Assembly (NCBI GenBank): GCA_028280265.1
Contig: JANQMD010000051.1
Location: forward strand, 30,173-94,172
DNA: 64,000 bases
Reading direction: 5' to 3'
Source of the DNA: Flavobacteriaceae bacterium
GTDB taxonomy: Bacteria; Bacteroidota; Bacteroidia; Flavobacteriales; Flavobacteriaceae
The position numbers were made by a program, and so were the translations under genes. The notes under the pieces were generated by a model. It saw nothing but the letters and a program-made list of their open reading frames with translations. It did no database searches and had not been told where the DNA came from. Positions 33,877 to 43,137 of the stretch are shown here, one piece after another. Positions within the stretch are counted from its first letter, which is position 1, and the number at the start of each line of letters is the position of its first letter.

Positions 33877-35201
33877 ACAAGAACATTAGAATGATTTCTA
33901 AATAAACAGGTATTTAATGAATTTAAGGCCTTTACTTTGTGTTCTTTTTTTACCAATAGAGAAATGTTATAATTGCTTCCACCGTAAGAAATCATTCGAA
34001 TAGGAATGTCTTTTAATGCAGAGAAAACCTGAGCACTCTGACCTTCCTTGTTTTGAGAAAAATCGCCTGCAACACAGATGATACTTAAGTCAGAATCTAC
34101 TTCTACAGAACCAAATTCTTGTAACTCATTTACAATACTTTCTAAATACTGAGGGTTGTCAATGGTCAGCGAAACGGCAACTTCTGAAGTTGTAATCATA
34201 TCAATAGGTGTTTTGTATTTTTCAAATACCTCAAAAACTCTTTTTAAAAAACCATAAGCCAAGAGCATTCGATACGATTTTATTTTTATGGCAGTAATGC
34301 CGTCTTTAGCAGCTACAGAAGTAACACCTTTGTTTGTAATGTTATTGCTAATCGTCGTTCCTATATGATCTGGATTAAACGTATTCTTAAGAATCACAGG
34401 AATGTCATTATTCTTTGCAGGAATCAAGCTTTGTGGATGTAAAATTTTAGCGCCAAAATAAGCTAGCTCAGCAGCTTCATCAAAAGAAACTCTTTCCACA
34501 GAAAAAGTATCGTTTACATACCTTGGGTCGTTATTGTGCATTCCATCAATATCTGTCCAGATTTGTATTTCATCAGCATCCAACGCAGCACCAATAAGTG
34601 ATGCTGTATAGTCACTTCCACCTCTTTGTAAATTCGAAACGTTTCCTCTGTAATCCCTACAGATAAACCCTTGGGTGATATAAAGATTGGAACTATTGTT
34701 AATATAATTAGAAACGCTATTTGTAATAGCATCCAAATCAGGTTCTTGATTTCTATCCAAAGACATAAAACTTAGTGCAGAAACCAAATGAGACTTGATC
34801 TTTTGCTCTTGCAAATACAACTGGAAAATATGTGTAGAAATGATTTCTCCTTGAGCTAAAACATGTTTTTCTGTTTCATCGCTGTAAACATTACTTGTCA
34901 GATTTTCAATTTCATGAATTTTTAAGTCTAAAAAATTTACTGCAGATTGAAGATAAAAAGAGGATCGAAATAAAGGTTTAACAACCTCCTCACAGCGCCT
35001 CTTTACTTCAAAAATAAGGTCTAATATCCCTACTTCTTGTGCTCCATGCTTTTTGTTAATAGCCACTAGAAGGTTTGTTACCCCTGAAAAAGCAGATAAA
35101 ACAACCACTTTATTTCTTTTTTCTGCAAGTATAATTCTAGTAACCTCTTCAATACTATTTGAACTCCCAACGGAAGTTCCTCCAAATTTCATAACTACCA
35201 T
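33873..35201 (-). CDS. Aspartate kinase
   Basis: The product (442 residues from the ATG at 35201) begins MVVMKFGGTSVGSSNSIEEV, the ATP-binding start of aspartate kinases. The kinase domain continues with VVVLSAFSGVTNLLVAI, GFICRDYRGNVSNLQRGGSD and TDIDGMHNNDPRYV, and the C-terminus holds two ACT-like regulatory domains (from about residue 300, with INMI-like PIDMITTSEVAVSLTI). It phosphorylates aspartate as the first step toward lysine, methionine and threonine. The frame is open to 35249, but that extension lacks family sequence. The gene is divergent from an ACT-like gene. Confidence 0.92.
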   Translation of the reverse strand: MVVMKFGGTSVGSSNSIEEVTRIILAEKRNKVVVLSAFSGVTNLLVAINKKHGAQEVGILDLIFEVKRRCEEVVKPLFRSSFYLQSAVNFLDLKIHEIENLTSNVYSDETEKHVLAQGEIISTHIFQLYLQEQKIKSHLVSALSFMSLDRNQEPDLDAITNSVSNYINNSSNLYITQGFICRDYRGNVSNLQRGGSDYTASLIGAALDADEIQIWTDIDGMHNNDPRYVNDTFSVERVSFDEAAELAYFGAKILHPQSLIPAKNNDIPVILKNTFNPDHIGTTISNNITNKGVTSVAAKDGITAIKIKSYRMLLAYGFLKRVFEVFEKYKTPIDMITTSEVAVSLTIDNPQYLESIVNELQEFGSVEVDSDLSIICVAGDFSQNKEGQSAQVFSALKDIPIRMISYGGSNYNISLLVKKEHKVKALNSLNTCLFRNHSNVLV

Positions 35202-35320
35202 AACACCTAAAATTTTCACAAAAGAACGTTGAGAAAGGAGAAAGCGCAATTTTATTCTATATTTTTACAAAAAAATAACAAGATGTTTATTTTAAAACAA
35301 ATAGGTCTAATTTTTAATTC

Positions 35321-35980
35321 ATGAAAACAATTCAGGAAGCGGTAGAGAGAACCATCAGAAAAACACCTTTTATTGAAGAAGCACTCAATGAAAAGCTGAT
35401 TAATGTTTCTTCTTTAGCAAGAGTAATTTTACCAGAAGTATCAAAGCTTCTTCGCAAGGATGTGAAGGCAGGTGCTGTAATGATGGCAATTAACCGATTG
35501 TCTCCAGCGAGTGAATTAAGAATTCGAAAAAACATTCGAAAATTTTCTCTAGCTCTTGGAGATTATATTGTTCGGTCAGACTTAAATGACTATACATTTA
35601 GAAACACACCATCTTTACTAAAAGAGATTGCCAGAATACTAAACAAAGCATCTGAAAACAATGACTATTTCATTACTGTTTCTCAAGGTATTTTTGAGAC
35701 AAATATTGTCATTAGCGATAACTTAAAACAGGATGTCGAAGAGTTTTTTAAACAAGAAAACTTAATCAATCATGTAAGTAATCTAGCATCTATTACAATC
35801 AAATTACCGAAAGAGAATCTAGAGCAGTCAGGTATTTACTACTTCATTTTAAAACAATTGGCTTGGGCCGATATTTCTCTTCAAGAAATCATTTCTACAA
35901 CCAATGAAATGACTATTGTTGTGAAAGAGAAAGACATCAACGAAACCTTTTCCATTTTAATGGATATGAAAGCCAAGTAA
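35321..35980 (+). CDS. ACT-domain-like protein, divergent partner of aspartate kinase
   Basis: The 219-residue cytoplasmic product has an N-terminal helical region with winged-helix character (EALNEKLINVSSLARVILPE and MAINRLSPASELRIRKNI) and a C-terminal part resembling tandem ACT folds: YFITVSQGIFETNIVI, then SGIYYFILKQLAWADISLQE followed by MTIVVKEKDINETFSIL. ACT domains bind amino acids and regulate metabolism. Its position 120 bp from, and divergent to, an aspartate kinase gene suggests a regulatory link. No DNA-binding activity is proven. It starts 8 bp before the MFS gene unit (stop 35980, next start 35988). Confidence 0.65.
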   Translation: MKTIQEAVERTIRKTPFIEEALNEKLINVSSLARVILPEVSKLLRKDVKAGAVMMAINRLSPASELRIRKNIRKFSLALGDYIVRSDLNDYTFRNTPSLLKEIARILNKASENNDYFITVSQGIFETNIVISDNLKQDVEEFFKQENLINHVSNLASITIKLPKENLEQSGIYYFILKQLAWADISLQEIISTTNEMTIVVKEKDINETFSILMDMKAK

Positions 35981-35987
35981 CTTTTTT

Positions 35988-37259
35988 ATGGAAAAAAGAG
36001 ATCCGTACGCGGCCCTAAGGTTTAAAGAATTCAATATTTTTTTAATCGCTCGATTTGCACTCGTTTTTGGATGGTCTATGCAATTTGTAGTGATTGAATG
36101 GCAAGTTTATTCATTAACCAACGATGAACTCAGCTTAGGAATCATTGGAGCTTGCGAATTCATTCCTGCTTTTTTTATGGCTCCTTTCGCGGGACATATT
36201 GTCGATCGAAAAGAAAAACGAAACTTATTTGCTCTGTGCATTGTGCTCTTTTCACTAATCAGCTTTTGTCTTTATTGGATTACATCAATTAGTGTTGAAC
36301 AGTCTTGGTCTAAAACAACCATCCTTTACTGTATTTATGCTTTGGTCTTCTTTGGAGGAATTTTACGAGCCTTTTTTGGACCTACGATTTTCTCTTTAAT
36401 TGCATTGATTGTTCCTAAGAAAGTATATCCAAATGCAGCGACTTGGAGTAGTAGTACATGGAAAGGAGCAGCAGTTACAGGGGCTTTATTTGGGGGTTTC
36501 CTCATTGCTTGGATGGGTGTTCATTATACCTTGGGTCTTGTATTTTTATTGGTCATTTTTTCTTTAGGTCTAGTATCTCTAATCAGGAGAAAGCCTATTT
36601 TAAATAAGGAAAGTCAAGAATCGATAAAAGACAGCTTAGAGGCTGGGATTCGATTTGTGTTTACCAATAAAGTAGTTTTAGGGGCTTTAACGTTAGACAT
36701 GGTTGCCGTGTTGTTTGGTGGTGCAGTTGCTATTTTTGCTGTTTTTGCCAAAGATGTCTTAGATGTAGGCTCTGAAGGATTTGGAGTCTTAAATGCCGCG
36801 CTTTCTTCAGGAAGTATATTAACCATGTTGGCAACAACCTATCTTCCGATTACAAAAAACACTGGAAAGAAACTCTTGTTTGCTGCGTTTGGTTTTGGTT
36901 TAGCAATGATTCTGTTTGGAATGTCTAAAATCTTTTGGTTAAGCGTGTTTGCATTGTTTTTAGCAGGAGTTTTTGATGGCATCTCTATGGTAATAAGACA
37001 AACCATTTTACAACTCAAAACACCAGATGAGATGCGTGGTCGGGTGGGAGCAGTGAACTCAATGTTTGTCGGATCATCAAACGAATTAGGTGCTTTAGAA
37101 AGTGGAATCGCAGCCAAACTATTTGGTGCACCTTTAGCTGTTGTCCTAGGAGGAACAGCAACACTGTTTACCGTAATTATCATGAATGCTAGGAATAAAA
37201 AGTTGAGAGCATTGGATTTAACAGAAGACCTAAAAGAACACGAAAAAGAAAGGAATTAA
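35988..37259 (+). CDS. Major facilitator superfamily transporter (MFS_3/Enterobactin-exporter-like)
   Basis: The 423-residue product has about 11-12 transmembrane helices and MFS loop signatures: GHIVDRKEKRNLFALCIVLF (motif A-like, after helix 2) and RQTILQLKTPDEMRGRVGAV near helix 10, the latter characteristic of MFS_3 permeases related to EntS and TetV. These export siderophores or drugs. The substrate is unknown. It lies 7 bp downstream of the ACT-like gene and 45 bp upstream of the kelch gene. Confidence 0.88.
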   Translation: MEKRDPYAALRFKEFNIFLIARFALVFGWSMQFVVIEWQVYSLTNDELSLGIIGACEFIPAFFMAPFAGHIVDRKEKRNLFALCIVLFSLISFCLYWITSISVEQSWSKTTILYCIYALVFFGGILRAFFGPTIFSLIALIVPKKVYPNAATWSSSTWKGAAVTGALFGGFLIAWMGVHYTLGLVFLLVIFSLGLVSLIRRKPILNKESQESIKDSLEAGIRFVFTNKVVLGALTLDMVAVLFGGAVAIFAVFAKDVLDVGSEGFGVLNAALSSGSILTMLATTYLPITKNTGKKLLFAAFGFGLAMILFGMSKIFWLSVFALFLAGVFDGISMVIRQTILQLKTPDEMRGRVGAVNSMFVGSSNELGALESGIAAKLFGAPLAVVLGGTATLFTVIIMNARNKKLRALDLTEDLKEHEKERN

Positions 37260-37304
37260 ATATCAGGCATGGTATTTGCAGCAAAATATTGAAACCCTTA
37301 CCTT

Positions 37305-38657
37305 ATGAAAAAAATCACCTTACTCTTCATCTTTCTTATTTCTATTACGATACATTCTCAGCGAATTAGAGGAGTTGTATTAGATATTGAAACCAACAAG
37401 CCCATAGATGATGTTCACATTCAGGTTGATAAAGAGATCATTGTTACCAACAGAAAAGGAAAATTCTCATTCAGAGTTCCTAAAAAATGGAATAAAAAGC
37501 TTTTTGTTTCACACGTTTCTTACCAAGAGAAAGAAATTGTGTACCAACCAGAAGAAGAAAAATTTAAGATCTACCTAGTTAAAAAGAGCATTTCTTTACA
37601 AGAAGTATTTGTTGTTGGAAACAAGCCCAATGAGAAATTAAAATATGCTGAACTCCCAGACATGCCCAAAAGATTGCACTCTTTTGCATCTGTTGTAAAT
37701 GATGATAAAATCTACGTTTTTGGTGGAAATAAATCCCAAGAGTTTGATGTAGCAAAAAAAGCATTGAGGGATGCTGATGAGAGATCGATAGGAGCTACAC
37801 TCGATTTGGGAATCTTTTTGAGAAGAATAAGAGAATTAAACTCTTACCAAGGTTATAATGATGAAGTCTATGTTTACGATGTAAAGAATAAAACATGGCA
37901 AAAAGAAGACATCAAGGTTCGAAATAGAGCCAGTCATAGCGCCTCATTAATTGGAGATAAAGTCTACATTTTAGGAGGAAAAAGATTGACAAAAAACAGA
38001 CGCAAAGTATATTTAGATGGAAAAGTGGAAGTGTTTGATGTTCAGAACAAAACCATACAAGTTGATGACGCTAACCCACACCAGGCAGTTGATTTAGAAA
38101 CGTTCACCTATAAAAACAGACTCATCGCTTTAGGAGGGTCGGTGAAAGAGAAAAGAAATGGTAAAAGGGTCTACACCAAAAAAGTGCACTCTTACAACCC
38201 TAAAACGGGAAATTGGTATAAGTTGGCAGAACTGCCTATCAAAGGAGAAGTATCAACTTGCTTAATTGAAGACAAGCTGTACTTTTTTCACAGTAATGAA
38301 GACAAAGAATCAAGTACGATCGCATCGGTAGATTTGGTAACCGGAAGGTTTAAAAAGGAAGGAAAGTTGTTGTATCAGTTTGAAAAGCCGGCAATTGCCA
38401 AAAAAGACAAAACAATTTTTCTCTTTGAAAATGGAAAACTATTGACGTATCATACCGAAACTAGAGAGCTAAAAAGTTATTTGATAGACTTAAGATTGTA
38501 CGCGTCTAAAAGCTACTTTTTCAATGATAGCCTGTACATACTTGGAGGCTTTATAGACGATAAAATCGACTTTGAATTAAGGCCCTCTCAAAAGCTGTAC
38601 AAAATAGCACTAGAAGAATTCAAAAAAACAAGGATTCGCAAGTATGTGAAACTATAA
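37305..38657 (+). CDS. Secreted kelch-repeat protein with carboxypeptidase-like regulatory domain
   Basis: The 450-residue product has a signal peptide (ITLLFIFLISITIHSQ), a carboxypeptidase-D regulatory-like domain (RIRGVVLDIETNKPIDDVHI, about residues 21-40, through FVSHVSYQEKEI), and a kelch-type beta-propeller. Kelch motifs with paired Gly and spaced Tyr/Trp are seen at VVNDDKIYVFGGN, DEVYVYDVKNKTW, LIGDKVYILGGKR, KKVHSYNPKTGNWYKLAELP and FNDSLYILGGF. Such proteins are probably surface or periplasmic binding proteins; no catalytic motif is seen. A terminator hairpin overlaps the convergent downstream gene. Confidence 0.87.
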   Translation: MKKITLLFIFLISITIHSQRIRGVVLDIETNKPIDDVHIQVDKEIIVTNRKGKFSFRVPKKWNKKLFVSHVSYQEKEIVYQPEEEKFKIYLVKKSISLQEVFVVGNKPNEKLKYAELPDMPKRLHSFASVVNDDKIYVFGGNKSQEFDVAKKALRDADERSIGATLDLGIFLRRIRELNSYQGYNDEVYVYDVKNKTWQKEDIKVRNRASHSASLIGDKVYILGGKRLTKNRRKVYLDGKVEVFDVQNKTIQVDDANPHQAVDLETFTYKNRLIALGGSVKEKRNGKRVYTKKVHSYNPKTGNWYKLAELPIKGEVSTCLIEDKLYFFHSNEDKESSTIASVDLVTGRFKKEGKLLYQFEKPAIAKKDKTIFLFENGKLLTYHTETRELKSYLIDLRLYASKSYFFNDSLYILGGFIDDKIDFELRPSQKLYKIALEEFKKTRIRKYVKL

Positions 38658-38663
38658 ACAAGC

Positions 38664-38690
38664 GGGGCTATTTTAGCCCTGTTTCTTTTC
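38664..38690 (+). terminator. Probable terminator after the kelch gene
   Basis: Arms GGGCTA (38665-38670) and TAGCCC (38674-38679) are followed by TGTTTCTTTT. It overlaps the 3' end of the convergent pyridoxamine oxidase-like gene. Confidence 0.5.
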
Positions 38691-39207
38691 CATCAATACT
38701 CAACCTATTTTTTTCTTTCCAATACTGCTGTATGCCGTCTTGTCCCTTTTCTTTTGCCCAATCATTGAGCTGTTCACGCTCACCTTTGTAGTCAAAATAA
38801 GGAATAGACATGCCGCAGGAAGTCTGAATAGAATCGATGCTTATATCAAATATTTGACGCGTTCCTGGAGTTTTAGGAAAAAGATCTACGACATCGCTCC
38901 ATTCCTCATCAACAGGATGAATAGATCTTCCTTGTCCATAAATTCTTAAAATATTGGGAGCACCCTCAAAAGAACACATCATGATGGTAATTCTTGGATT
39001 TTCTAGCAAATGAGCTGCCGTTTCGTTTCCACTTCCAGTAACATTCAACCAAAGAATTCGATCGTCATCAAGAACTCGAAGCGAGTCCATTCCTTTGGGA
39101 GATAAGTTAATTCTTCCTTCTTCCGGAGCTGTGGCCACGAAAAATATTTTTTGATGCTTAATAAATGTTTGAAGTCGAGGAGTGAGTTTGTCGTAGAATT
39201 TTGCCAT
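38668..39207 (-). CDS. Pyridoxamine 5'-phosphate oxidase family protein
   Basis: The 179-residue product is a split-barrel flavin-binding protein: FIKHQKIFFVATAPEEGRIN, LSPKGMDSLRVLDDDRILWL, NVTGSGNETAAHLLENPRIT (flavin region), and a C-terminal CGMSIPYFDYKGEREQLNDW. It resembles PNPOx-like proteins of unknown substrate, not PdxH itself, because the usual C-terminal dimerisation and substrate motifs are missing. A TAAATTTG box on its strand (39215-39222) lies 7 bp before the start codon, which would imply an almost leaderless transcript. Confidence 0.85.
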   Translation of the reverse strand: MAKFYDKLTPRLQTFIKHQKIFFVATAPEEGRINLSPKGMDSLRVLDDDRILWLNVTGSGNETAAHLLENPRITIMMCSFEGAPNILRIYGQGRSIHPVDEEWSDVVDLFPKTPGTRQIFDISIDSIQTSCGMSIPYFDYKGEREQLNDWAKEKGQDGIQQYWKEKNRLSIDGKETGLK

Positions 39208-39331
39208 AACAAAACAAATTTACTCATTTTACAAACGAAAAAGCTGCGCCAGATCTTTGTTTTTTTGATACGGATTGGCTCCGTCTCTCTGATGGTATTG
39301 ATCAAAAAAAGAAAAAGAAGAATGGTATAGA

Positions 39332-39727
39332 TTAATTTGCGAAGACACCTCTTTTTTGTAATGAAGAAATCATCCGCAAACTTCCTTCTTTGATCGAATT
39401 TTTTGGAAACAAAAAAGTTTTATCAAACAAGGTGTTATCAGCAAAGAAACTCACTTGAAATTGATTGTTCAATTTGAAAAGTTCAGGTTGAATCAATTCA
39501 ATTTTCGCAAAAGAATTAGCTGGCAAAACCTTCAGTTTTTTTCGCATCACAGAAGTTTGATCTTTTTCATCAAAACCCTTAGAGACAATGACAACCATTT
39601 CTAAGTCAACCTTCTTTTCATTGATGATGTAGATATTCCAATCATCTGTCTTGTACACATCATTGTATTCCAAAACAGCAGCAACTTTGACTCCAGAAAC
39701 TTCAGGAATTTGAATGTCTTTTTTCAT
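39332..39727 (-). CDS. Conserved hypothetical protein next to pheS
   Basis: The 131-residue product is soluble, without signal peptide or membrane segments. It has alternating beta strands (VSGVKVAAVLEYNDVYKTDD, WNIYIINEKKVDLEMVVIVS, FQVSFFADNTLFDKTFLFPK), suggesting a small beta-sandwich. I do not recognise a domain. It is encoded 93 bp downstream of pheS on the same strand. The gap has opposed AAGTT-type repeats (around 39735-39760 and 39795-39815), a decayed repeat. Confidence 0.6.
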   Translation of the reverse strand: MKKDIQIPEVSGVKVAAVLEYNDVYKTDDWNIYIINEKKVDLEMVVIVSKGFDEKDQTSVMRKKLKVLPANSFAKIELIQPELFKLNNQFQVSFFADNTLFDKTFLFPKNSIKEGSLRMISSLQKRGVFAN

Positions 39728-39820
39728 GAATAAAGTTTGAAGGTTGAAAAGTTATAAAGTTTAAAGGAGTTATGAAGTGAACGCACCTCCTTTCCAACTT
39801 TTTAACATTAAAAGGTTTAA

Positions 39821-40840
39821 CTAAATAACAGACTTAAATTGCTCTAAGAAACGCACATCGTTTTCATAAAACATACGGATATCTGGAATTTGATAGAGCA
39901 ACATGGCAATTCGCTCGATCCCCATACCAAAAGCATACCCTGAATACGTAGAGGAATCGATGTTGCAATTCTCCAAAACATTCGGATCCACCATACCACA
40001 TCCCATAATTTCTAACCAACCCGTTCCTTTGGTAATTCTGTAGTCTGTTTCTGTTTCCAGACCCCAGTATATATCAACCTCCGCACTAGGCTCCGTGAAA
40101 GGAAAATAAGAAGGACGCAAACGTATTTTCGACTTTCCAAACATCTCTTTTGTAAAATACAAGAGCGTTTGCTTCAAATCGGCAAAAGAAACATCAGTGT
40201 CTATATACAAACCTTCAACTTGGTGAAAAATACAATGTGAGCGAGCAGAAATGTCTTCATTACGAAACACCCTACCAGGAGAAATTGTTCGTATAGGAGG
40301 TCTGTTGTTTTCCATATAACGAACCTGAACAGAAGAGGTATGTGTACGTAAAAGTGTATCAGGGTTTTTTTCAATAAAGAACGTATCCTGCATGTCTCTT
40401 GCTGGATGGTATTCAGGCAGATTTAATGCCGTAAAATTATGCCAATCATCTTCAATTTCAGGACCTTCAGAAACAGTAAAGCCAATACGATTGAATACCT
40501 CAATAATTTGATTCTTCACCAAAGAAATGGGATGTCTCGAACCCAAAGAAATAGGCTCAGCAGGACGAGTTAAATCGCCATAAACCCCTTTTTCTTCTTG
40601 AGAATTTTCAACAGCGTCTTTTAAATCCAATACCTTTTGCTCTGCTGTTTTTCTTAAATTGTTTAGTGCCTGACCAAAATCTTTTTTCAGCTCAGCATCT
40701 ACGTTTTTAAACTCGGCAAACAACCCTTTCAACAAGCCCTTACTTCCAAGATATTTGATTCGGAAAGATTCTATTTCTTCTTTCGAAGCCGAATGAAAAG
40801 CATTTACCTCTTCTAATAGTTCTTTAACTCTATCTAGCAT
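39821..40840 (-). CDS. pheS: Phenylalanine--tRNA ligase alpha subunit
   Basis: The 339-residue product starts with the N-terminal coiled coil (VKELLEEVNAFHSASKEEIE), followed by the class II catalytic core: EGPEIEDDWHNFTALNLPEY, HPARDMQDTFFI, motif 2 GRVFRNEDISARSHCIFHQV and motif 3 GYAFGMGIERIAMLLYQIPD near the C-terminus. It pairs with PheT (not in the window) to charge tRNA-Phe. A -7 element is at 40866-40873, and the divergent gdhA promoter lies in the same 205-bp gap. Confidence 0.96.
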   Translation of the reverse strand: MLDRVKELLEEVNAFHSASKEEIESFRIKYLGSKGLLKGLFAEFKNVDAELKKDFGQALNNLRKTAEQKVLDLKDAVENSQEEKGVYGDLTRPAEPISLGSRHPISLVKNQIIEVFNRIGFTVSEGPEIEDDWHNFTALNLPEYHPARDMQDTFFIEKNPDTLLRTHTSSVQVRYMENNRPPIRTISPGRVFRNEDISARSHCIFHQVEGLYIDTDVSFADLKQTLLYFTKEMFGKSKIRLRPSYFPFTEPSAEVDIYWGLETETDYRITKGTGWLEIMGCGMVDPNVLENCNIDSSTYSGYAFGMGIERIAMLLYQIPDIRMFYENDVRFLEQFKSVI

Positions 40841-40865
40841 TGTGATACAATCAATAATCAGTTGA

Positions 40866-40873
40866 CAAATTTA
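40866..40873 (-). promoter_or_regulatory. -7 promoter element for pheS
   Basis: TAAATTTG on the minus strand (CAAATTTA on plus) fits TAnnTTTG, 25 bp before the pheS start. Confidence 0.5.
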
Positions 40874-40999
40874 CATTTTTTAAAAAGATTGGTTTCATGA
40901 AAATTTAAGAAACTATAATAACTAGCGAAATCGTTTGAAATAAGTACCTTAGAGGTAAAACAAAAAGAAAAAAATGATATCATGGTGTATGAAAAAAAC

Positions 41000-41007
41000 T
41001 ATCTTTG
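41000..41007 (+). promoter_or_regulatory. -7 promoter element for gdhA
   Basis: TATCTTTG lies 38 bp before the gdhA ATG and matches TAnnTTTG exactly. Confidence 0.55.
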
Positions 41008-41045
41008 CGTCTTAAAACAAATAAATTCATAATCAATCATACAAT

Positions 41046-42389
41046 ATGGAAGCAAAAATCAATGCTTTTATGGAAATGGTCAAGCAAAGAAACGGCCATG
41101 AACCTGAGTTTTTACAAGCAGTACAAGAAGTTGCTGAGACAGTAATTCCTTACATTGTAAAGCACGATATTTATCATGGTAAAAACATTCTATTAAGAAT
41201 GGTTGAACCTGAAAGACTCATTTCGTTTAGAGTTTCTTGGGTTGATGACGATGGTGAAATTCAAGTAAACAGAGGATATAGAGTTCAAATGAGCTCTGCA
41301 ATTGGTCCTTACAAAGGAGGATTGCGTTTTCACCCATCTGTAAATGCAAGTATTTTAAAGTTTTTAGCATTTGAACAAGTGTTTAAAAACTCATTAACTA
41401 CGCTTCCAATGGGTGGAGGAAAAGGAGGCTCTGACTTTGATCCAAAAGGAAAATCCGACAATGAAATCATGCGCTTTTGCCATGCCTTTATGAGTGAATT
41501 ATTCAGACATATTGGACCCAATACAGATGTTCCTGCAGGAGATATTGGAGTAGGAGGAAGAGAGATTGGTTTTATGTTTGGAATGTATAAGAAATTAAGA
41601 AATGAATTCACCGGAGTACTTACTGGAAAAGGTTCTACTTGGGGAGGTTCATTAATCAGACCAGAAGCAACAGGATATGGAAACGTATACTTTGCTCAGA
41701 ATATGATGGCTACGAAAAATGATTCTTTTGACGGAAAGGCGGTTGTTATTTCTGGATCTGGAAACGTTGCACAATACGCCGCTGAAAAATCCATTGAACT
41801 AGGAGCAAAAGTGCTCACACTTTCCGATTCTGGAGGGTATATCCTAGACGAAGAAGGAATCGATACGGATAAATTGGCTTTTGTTATGGACCTTAAGAAT
41901 AACAGAAGAGGAAGAATTAGTGAGTATGTTGAAAAATATCCAAATGCAAAATATTTCAAAGGAGAAACACCTTGGGGAGTAAAATGTGATATCGCATTGC
42001 CGTGTGCTACTCAAAACGAATTGGACGGAGAGGATGCAAAAACCTTAGTTACGAATGGATGTATTTGCGTTTCTGAAGGAGCAAACATGCCATCGACACC
42101 AGAAGCCATTCACGAATTCCAAAAAGCAAAAATTTTATTTGCTCCAGGAAAAGCGTCGAACGCAGGTGGTGTTGCAACATCAGGTTTAGAGATGAGTCAA
42201 AACTCATTGCGTTTGAGCTGGTCTCGTGAAGAAGTTGATGCTAGATTGAAGGATATCATGCAAGACATTCACAACTCTTGTGTAGAATACGGTACAAATG
42301 ATGATGGAACCGTAGACTACGTTCGAGGAGCAAACATTGCAGGATTTGTAAAAGTTGCAGATGCAATGTTGGCGCAAGGAGTTGTTTAA
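41046..42389 (+). CDS. gdhA: NADP-specific glutamate dehydrogenase
   Basis: The 447-residue product has the hexameric small-subunit layout: EPERLISFRVSWVDDDGEIQ, the catalytic lysine region GPYKGGLRFHPSVN and TTLPMGGGKGGSDFDPKGKS (about residues 106-125), PAGDIGVGGREIGFMFG, the Rossmann site VVISGSGNVAQYAAEK, and the C-terminal GGVATSGLEMSQNSLRLSW. Length and the SDFDPKGKSD motif fit the NADP-dependent biosynthetic form, which aminates 2-oxoglutarate. The strong terminator at 42410-42440 ends the transcript. Confidence 0.95.
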   Translation: MEAKINAFMEMVKQRNGHEPEFLQAVQEVAETVIPYIVKHDIYHGKNILLRMVEPERLISFRVSWVDDDGEIQVNRGYRVQMSSAIGPYKGGLRFHPSVNASILKFLAFEQVFKNSLTTLPMGGGKGGSDFDPKGKSDNEIMRFCHAFMSELFRHIGPNTDVPAGDIGVGGREIGFMFGMYKKLRNEFTGVLTGKGSTWGGSLIRPEATGYGNVYFAQNMMATKNDSFDGKAVVISGSGNVAQYAAEKSIELGAKVLTLSDSGGYILDEEGIDTDKLAFVMDLKNNRRGRISEYVEKYPNAKYFKGETPWGVKCDIALPCATQNELDGEDAKTLVTNGCICVSEGANMPSTPEAIHEFQKAKILFAPGKASNAGGVATSGLEMSQNSLRLSWSREEVDARLKDIMQDIHNSCVEYGTNDDGTVDYVRGANIAGFVKVADAMLAQGVV

Positions 42390-42409
42390 AAATAAATTAT
42401 ATCAATATG

Positions 42410-42440
42410 AAAAGGCACTCTATTTAGAGTGCCTTTTTGT
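42410..42440 (+). terminator. Intrinsic terminator of gdhA
   Basis: Perfect 12-bp arms AAAAGGCACTCT (42410-42421) and AGAGTGCCTTTT (42426-42437) flank a 4-nt loop, followed by further Ts. Confidence 0.85.
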
Positions 42441-42498
42441 TTGTAGAAAAAGTAACATCTTTGTAATTGACTCGTTGAACGATCGACCAAAAGGCCCC

Positions 42499-43119
42499 AT
42501 GGAAGCACTACAGCATTTACTACTAGGATTTATCACCTCTTTTTTAGGAACTATTTTTCCTAGCATGCTTAGTATGACTACCGTGAAAATAAGTCTCAAA
42601 GAGGGTCAAAGAAAGGCAGTAATATTTGCTTTCGGTGTCTCAACCATTGTAATTGGACAAGCCTATTTGTCTGTCGCTTTTTCAAAAATTTTATTGAAAG
42701 ACCTTTCTTATCTAGCAACACTACAGAAAGTGGGAGTGGTTATTTTTACAGGGTTATCCATTTATTTTTTCATTCAGGCAAGCAAACAAAAGAAACAGCA
42801 AACAAACGCAAGCAAACACAAAACAAATAAATTTGTTCTAGGGATCTTTTTCTCTTTACTAAACATGTTTGCCATCCCTTTTTACGTGGGAGTTTCAAGC
42901 TCTTTAGCCTTGATGGATTGGTATACTTTCAATCCTAGCAATAATATTGGTTTTGTCATAGGGTCAGCTTTTGGAACATTTAGTTTGCTTTCTTTGTACA
43001 CAATAATTGCTCTGAAGATTGATACAAAAATGAAATGGCTTGCTCAAAAAATGGATCTTATTCTAAGGGCTGTTATCGCGCTCGTTGCTTTGATCAATAT
43101 CATAGATTTACTCGCCTAA
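42499..43119 (+). CDS. LysE/RhtB-like membrane protein
   Basis: The 206-residue product has about six hydrophobic helices and a LysE-type pattern: LLLGFITSFLGTIFPSMLSM near the N-terminus, where the family usually has a proline-rich PGP motif, then KISLKEGQRKAVIFAFGVST, and a Lys-rich cytoplasmic loop. LysE exporters move amino acids out of the cell. I start at the ATG at 42499 because the longer frame (from 42355) would run through the gdhA end and its terminator. It precedes dinB by 18 bp. Confidence 0.7.
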   Translation: MEALQHLLLGFITSFLGTIFPSMLSMTTVKISLKEGQRKAVIFAFGVSTIVIGQAYLSVAFSKILLKDLSYLATLQKVGVVIFTGLSIYFFIQASKQKKQQTNASKHKTNKFVLGIFFSLLNMFAIPFYVGVSSSLALMDWYTFNPSNNIGFVIGSAFGTFSLLSLYTIIALKIDTKMKWLAQKMDLILRAVIALVALINIIDLLA

Positions 43120-43137
43120 GTTTTGTAGCTTTATTGA

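Noticed and set aside
42355..42498. Extended start of the LysE-like gene
   Set aside because: The extension crosses the gdhA 3' end and its terminator stem and has no membrane or family character.
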